Positions 61,676 to 64,000 of a DNA stretch of 64,000 nucleotides are shown here, in pieces. The position numbers were made by a program, and so were the translations under genes. The stretch comes from Deltaproteobacteria bacterium (GTDB lineage Bacteria > Myxococcota_A > UBA9042 > PHBI01). The notes below the pieces were generated by a model. It was given only the letters and a program-made list of their open reading frames with translations, did no database searches and was not told the DNA's origin. Positions within the stretch are counted from its first letter, which is position 1. Every line of letters starts with the position of its first letter. Location: the NCBI GenBank assembly GCA_020632715.1, contig JACKFA010000002.1, forward strand, positions 982,501 to 1,046,500, read 5' to 3'.

Positions 61676-61930
61676 CTACTCCAGGATCTCGACGTGCGCC
61701 CGGCGGCCGTGCTTCGCAGCGGCGGCCTTCACGACCGCGCGCATCGCGCGGGCCGTGCGGCCCTGGCGGCCGATGAGCTGACCGAGGTCCTGCTGGTTCA
61801 CCGAGATCTCGTAGAGATCGTGGCGGTCGTCCTCACCCGAGGCGCGCACCTCGACGGCGTCGGCGTCGGAGGCGAGCTCGCTCGCGAGGAAGTCGACGAG
61901 GTCGGCGATCTGGTCCCGGACGTCGCTCAT
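61676..61930 (-). CDS. khpA: KH-domain RNA-binding protein KhpA
   Basis: 84 residues. The KH core ISVNQQDLGQLIGRQGRTA contains the GxxG loop (IGRQG). The N-terminal helix is QIADLVDFLASELASDA. It is a small RNA-binding protein conserved between rpsP and rimM in many bacteria. The ATG shares bases with the rpsP stop (TGATG). Confidence 0.95.
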   Translation of the reverse strand: MSDVRDQIADLVDFLASELASDADAVEVRASGEDDRHDLYEISVNQQDLGQLIGRQGRTARAMRAVVKAAAAKHGRRAHVEILE

Positions 61931-62331
61931 CAGGCTTCCGCGGCGTCGTCGGCGGCCGGGGCCGGGGCGGGCTCGGCGGCGGGGGCCGGCGCGGCGGCGG
62001 CCGGAGCCGGAGCCGGAGCGGCGGCGGCCGGAGCGGCCGGCTTCGCGGCGACGGCGCGGACCTTCTTGACCGGGCGGATCGCGGTGTCCTGCCCGTCCAT
62101 GAAGCGGTTGAGGAGGTCCTTCACCGTGTCCGTCGGCGTGGCGCCGGCGTCGAGCCAGTGCTTGATGCGGTCGCGCTTGAGGGCGACGGCCGGCGGCGTG
62201 TGGGCCGGATCGTAGCTCCCGACGTGCTCGAGGAAGAGGCCGTCACGACGCGCGTAGTCGTTGGCCGCCACGATGCGGTAGAACGGGTGCTTCTTGGAGC
62301 CGTGACGCGCGAGGCGGAGCTTGACTGCCAT
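61930..62331 (-). CDS. rpsP: Ribosomal protein bS16 with Ala/Pro-rich C-terminal extension
   Basis: 133 residues. The conserved body is the first 85 residues (KLRLARHGSKKHPFYRIVAA, FLEHVGSYDP, DRIKHWLDAGATPTDTV). After residue 90 comes a 40-residue extension of almost pure Ala/Pro with acidic residues at the end (ADDAAEA), which is not part of the standard protein. Such tails are seen in some high-GC actinobacterial and myxobacterial S16 proteins. First gene of the operon; see the promoter at 62425-62453. Confidence 0.96.
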   Translation of the reverse strand: MAVKLRLARHGSKKHPFYRIVAANDYARRDGLFLEHVGSYDPAHTPPAVALKRDRIKHWLDAGATPTDTVKDLLNRFMDGQDTAIRPVKKVRAVAAKPAAPAAAAPAPAPAAAAPAPAAEPAPAPAADDAAEA

Positions 62332-62424
62332 GAACTGTTTCCTGCGGTGCGAACGTCGAGGACGTCGTCTAGGGCGCTGATCTCGCGCACGAAGGGGCCT
62401 TGAGCCCGCCACGCGAGGGCGCGA

Positions 62425-62453
62425 AACCTAGCGGCACGTCGCCGCACTGTCAA
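62425..62453 (-). promoter_or_regulatory. Promoter of the rpsP ribosomal/tRNA-modification operon
   Basis: Minus strand: perfect -35 TTGACA (62453-62448), 17-nt spacer, -10 TAGGTT (62430-62425, 3 of 6). The -35 overlaps the selA stop codon (TGA at 62452-62450). The leader to the rpsP ATG is about 85-90 nt. Confidence 0.65.
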
Positions 62454-63843
62454 CCAGCATTCGCCGCGCCGCGTGTCCCGACCGCGCGGAGGGCCTCCCG
62501 AGCGGCCTCGACGAGATCGCCGTCGCGCTCCGGCGGTACCGTCCGGAGGTGGAGCCACACGCGGTCGGCCGCGACGGTCGCCACCACGGCCGTCGCCCCG
62601 AGCCGCAGCGCCCGCGACAGCGCCGACGCGTCCGCCGCCGGCGTGGCGATCGTCACCGCCCAGCCGGGGAGCCGGGCGTCGGGGTGGCTCCCCCCGCCCA
62701 CGACGTCCTCGCACGGCGCGACCGCGATCTCCGCGCCGCCGATCGCGAGCGCCGCCGCCGCCCTGCGCGCCCGCGCCTCGAGCGCCGCCGCTGTGCAGTG
62801 CAGCATGGCGTGCCCGGGGATCCGCTCGTAGCGCTCCTCCATATAGGCGGTGAGGCAATATTGCAGCGCACACAGGGTGAGCTTGTCGGCGCGCATCGCC
62901 CGGGCGAGCGGGTGCCGCGCCATCGCGTCGATCGCGTCCGCGCGGCCGAGGGCGATCCCGGCCTGCGGGCCGCCGAGGAGCTTGTCGCCGGAGAAGCAGG
63001 CCACGTCCGCGCCGCCCGCGACGGCGTCCGCGACCGCGCCGTCGCCGGGGAGCCCGGCCGGGAGCGGCCCGAAGGTCCCGGTGCCGAGGTCGCGCAGGAA
63101 GCGGATCCCGCGCGCCGCCGCGAGCGACGCGAGCTCCCGCGGCTCCGGACGGTGCGTGAAGCCCGTGATCGCGTAGTTGCTCGGGTGGACCCGCAGGATC
63201 GCCGCCGTCTCCGGGCCGATCGCCCGCTCGTAGTCGCGCGCGTAGGTGCGGTTCGTCGTCCCGACCTCACGGAGCCGCGCGCCCGCGGCCTCCATGATCT
63301 CCGGGACGCGGAAGCTGCCGCCGATCTCGACGAGCTCCCCTCGCGCGATGAGCACCTCGCGCCCCTTCGCGTGCGCCGCGAGCATCAGCACCACGGCGGC
63401 CGCGTTGTTGTTCACCACGAGGGCGGCCTCGGCCCCGGACAGCGCCCGGAGCAGCGTCTCGGCGTGCTCCCGCCGCGAACCGCGCGTGCCCGCCTCGAGA
63501 TCGTACTCGAGGTTGCACGGCCCGAGCGCTGCCGCCACGGCCTCCGCCGGGAGCGGCGCCCGCCCGAGGTTCGTGTGCACCACGACGCCGGTCGCGTTGA
63601 GCACGGGCACGAGCGTGGGTCGCGCGGCCAGGGCGAGCCGCCGCGCGGCGTCCGCCGCGACCCGGGCAGCACGTCCGCCGCCGCGGCCCCCCCCGCCCGC
63701 AGCGCGTCGCGCGCCGCGTCGATCGCCGCCCGAGCCGCGTCCCGCCGCCGCGCCGGGGAGGCGCCGGTCGCCACCACGGCGACGTCGTCGGCGACGTCGT
63801 CGACGCGGGGTAGGAGGCGGAGCGCTGCGTGGTCGGCGGTCAT
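62450..63843 (-). pseudogene. selA: L-seryl-tRNA(Sec) selenium transferase SelA, one frame change near the 5' end
   Basis: The protein is SelA: TLVPVLNATGVVVHTNLGRA, ALVVNNNAAAVVLMLAAHA, GIRFLRDLGTGTFG and the PLP-binding Lys in CFSGDKLLGGPQAGI. The N-terminal 55-60 residues (starting TADHAALRLLPRVDDVADDV) lie in another frame from the rest. The switch is between 63660 and 63695, where there is a C8 run (63687-63694) and CCCGGG. Adding one base gives a 464-residue protein of normal SelA length. ATG 63843 fits a leaderless promoter (63852-63881). The protein charges tRNA-Sec with selenium, so the organism may make selenoproteins. Real mutation and sequencing error cannot be separated here. Confidence 0.85.
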
Positions 63844-63851
63844 CGGCGCCG

Positions 63852-63881
63852 ACGGTAGCGGGAAGGGCGCGATCCTGTCGA
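63852..63881 (-). promoter_or_regulatory. Putative promoter giving a leaderless selA transcript
   Basis: Minus strand: -35 TCGACA (63881-63876, 5 of 6), 18-nt spacer, -10 TACCGT (63857-63852). The ATG at 63843 is 8 nt past the -10. No ribosome site is present. Confidence 0.4.
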
Positions 63882-64000
63882 CACCCGCGGCGCCGGCCGG
63901 CCTCCGACCGAACTCTTGCGAGTCGCCGGCCCAAGCGGTAGAAGGCCGCCTCGTTCGTTCCGAGGCCGCCACCGAGAGATCGGGGCAGCGACGCCCCACC
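63882..64000. other. Right-edge sequence, no gene recognised
   Basis: 119 nt upstream of selA with no credible coding pattern on either strand. It may hold further selA control sequence or the end of a gene beyond the window. Confidence 0.4.

Noticed and set aside
1..64000. tRNA, rRNA, riboswitch or integrase/attachment sites
   Set aside because: I looked for TTCGA/TTCAA-type T-loops, conserved rRNA blocks and integrase or transposase motifs and saw none; small ncRNAs cannot be excluded by eye.

Overview
The window is a very GC-rich chromosomal segment of a delta-proteobacterial-type predator/soil lineage, most likely Myxococcota. The evidence is a pair of matrixin-type metalloproteases ending in MYXO-CTERM-like Cys-Gly/transmembrane/Arg tails, a trans-envelope TPR/FHA/AgmX-PglI cluster related to the Myxococcus gliding (Glt) locus, abundant lipoproteins, Ser/Thr kinase-family proteins, and heavy use of GTG/TTG starts with 1-4 nt gene overlaps. 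I see no phage, insertion sequence, CRISPR array, rRNA or tRNA.

Layout. 0-8.4 kb (minus): a MoxR / DUF58 / BatD-RDD / BatA / BatB / BatC-like / BatD operon, almost fully translationally coupled. 8.6-9.6 kb: cutA and two small conserved genes. 9.7-15.6 kb (plus): an HtrA-type protease, ClpB, a GNAT acetyltransferase and a lipoprotein amidase. 15.6-16.6 kb: an unknown lipoprotein with its own promoter(s) and a clean intrinsic terminator. 16.8-18.7 kb: an LpoB / COG3014-like lipoprotein pair. 18.8-25.6 kb: a TIG-domain metalloprotease, recN, an alpha/beta hydrolase and two matrixins. 25.8-28.8 kb: a LolA-like protein, an outer-membrane protein and RNase PH. 28.9-31.8 kb: a large membrane pseudokinase. 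32.1-40.0 kb: two adjacent DUF3857/transglutaminase-type genes plus a lipoprotein. The first gene carries five frame changes in its 5' third; the second has a degenerate catalytic triad; both contain an in-frame palindromic repeat element. 40.0-44.0 kb: an intact Ser/Thr kinase, a small beta-barrel protein, a transaldolase-like protein without the Schiff-base lysine, and an unknown membrane protein. 44.3-47.9 kb: HtrA and a membrane histidine kinase. 48-57.7 kb: the TPR / FHA-AgmX envelope cluster. 58-63.8 kb: the rpsP-khpA-rimM-trmD-SPOUT-rplS-rnhB-yraN operon, preceded by a frameshifted selA.

The most unusual signals are: (1) a family of small palindromic elements (core ATGTTGC-N3-GCAACAT) found once between genes and twice inserted in frame inside neighbouring paralogous genes; (2) a recurring promoter layout in which the -10 element lies only 6-8 bases upstream of the start codon, implying leaderless mRNAs for at least five genes; (3) catalytically degenerate enzymes (pseudokinase, pseudo-transaldolase, pseudo-transglutaminase) in one neighbourhood; and (4) the Glt-like TPR/AgmX cluster. 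The six frame changes (five in the DUF3857 gene, one in selA) mostly fall at G/C runs. They may be assembly errors rather than real mutations, and the reads should be checked before either gene is called dead.
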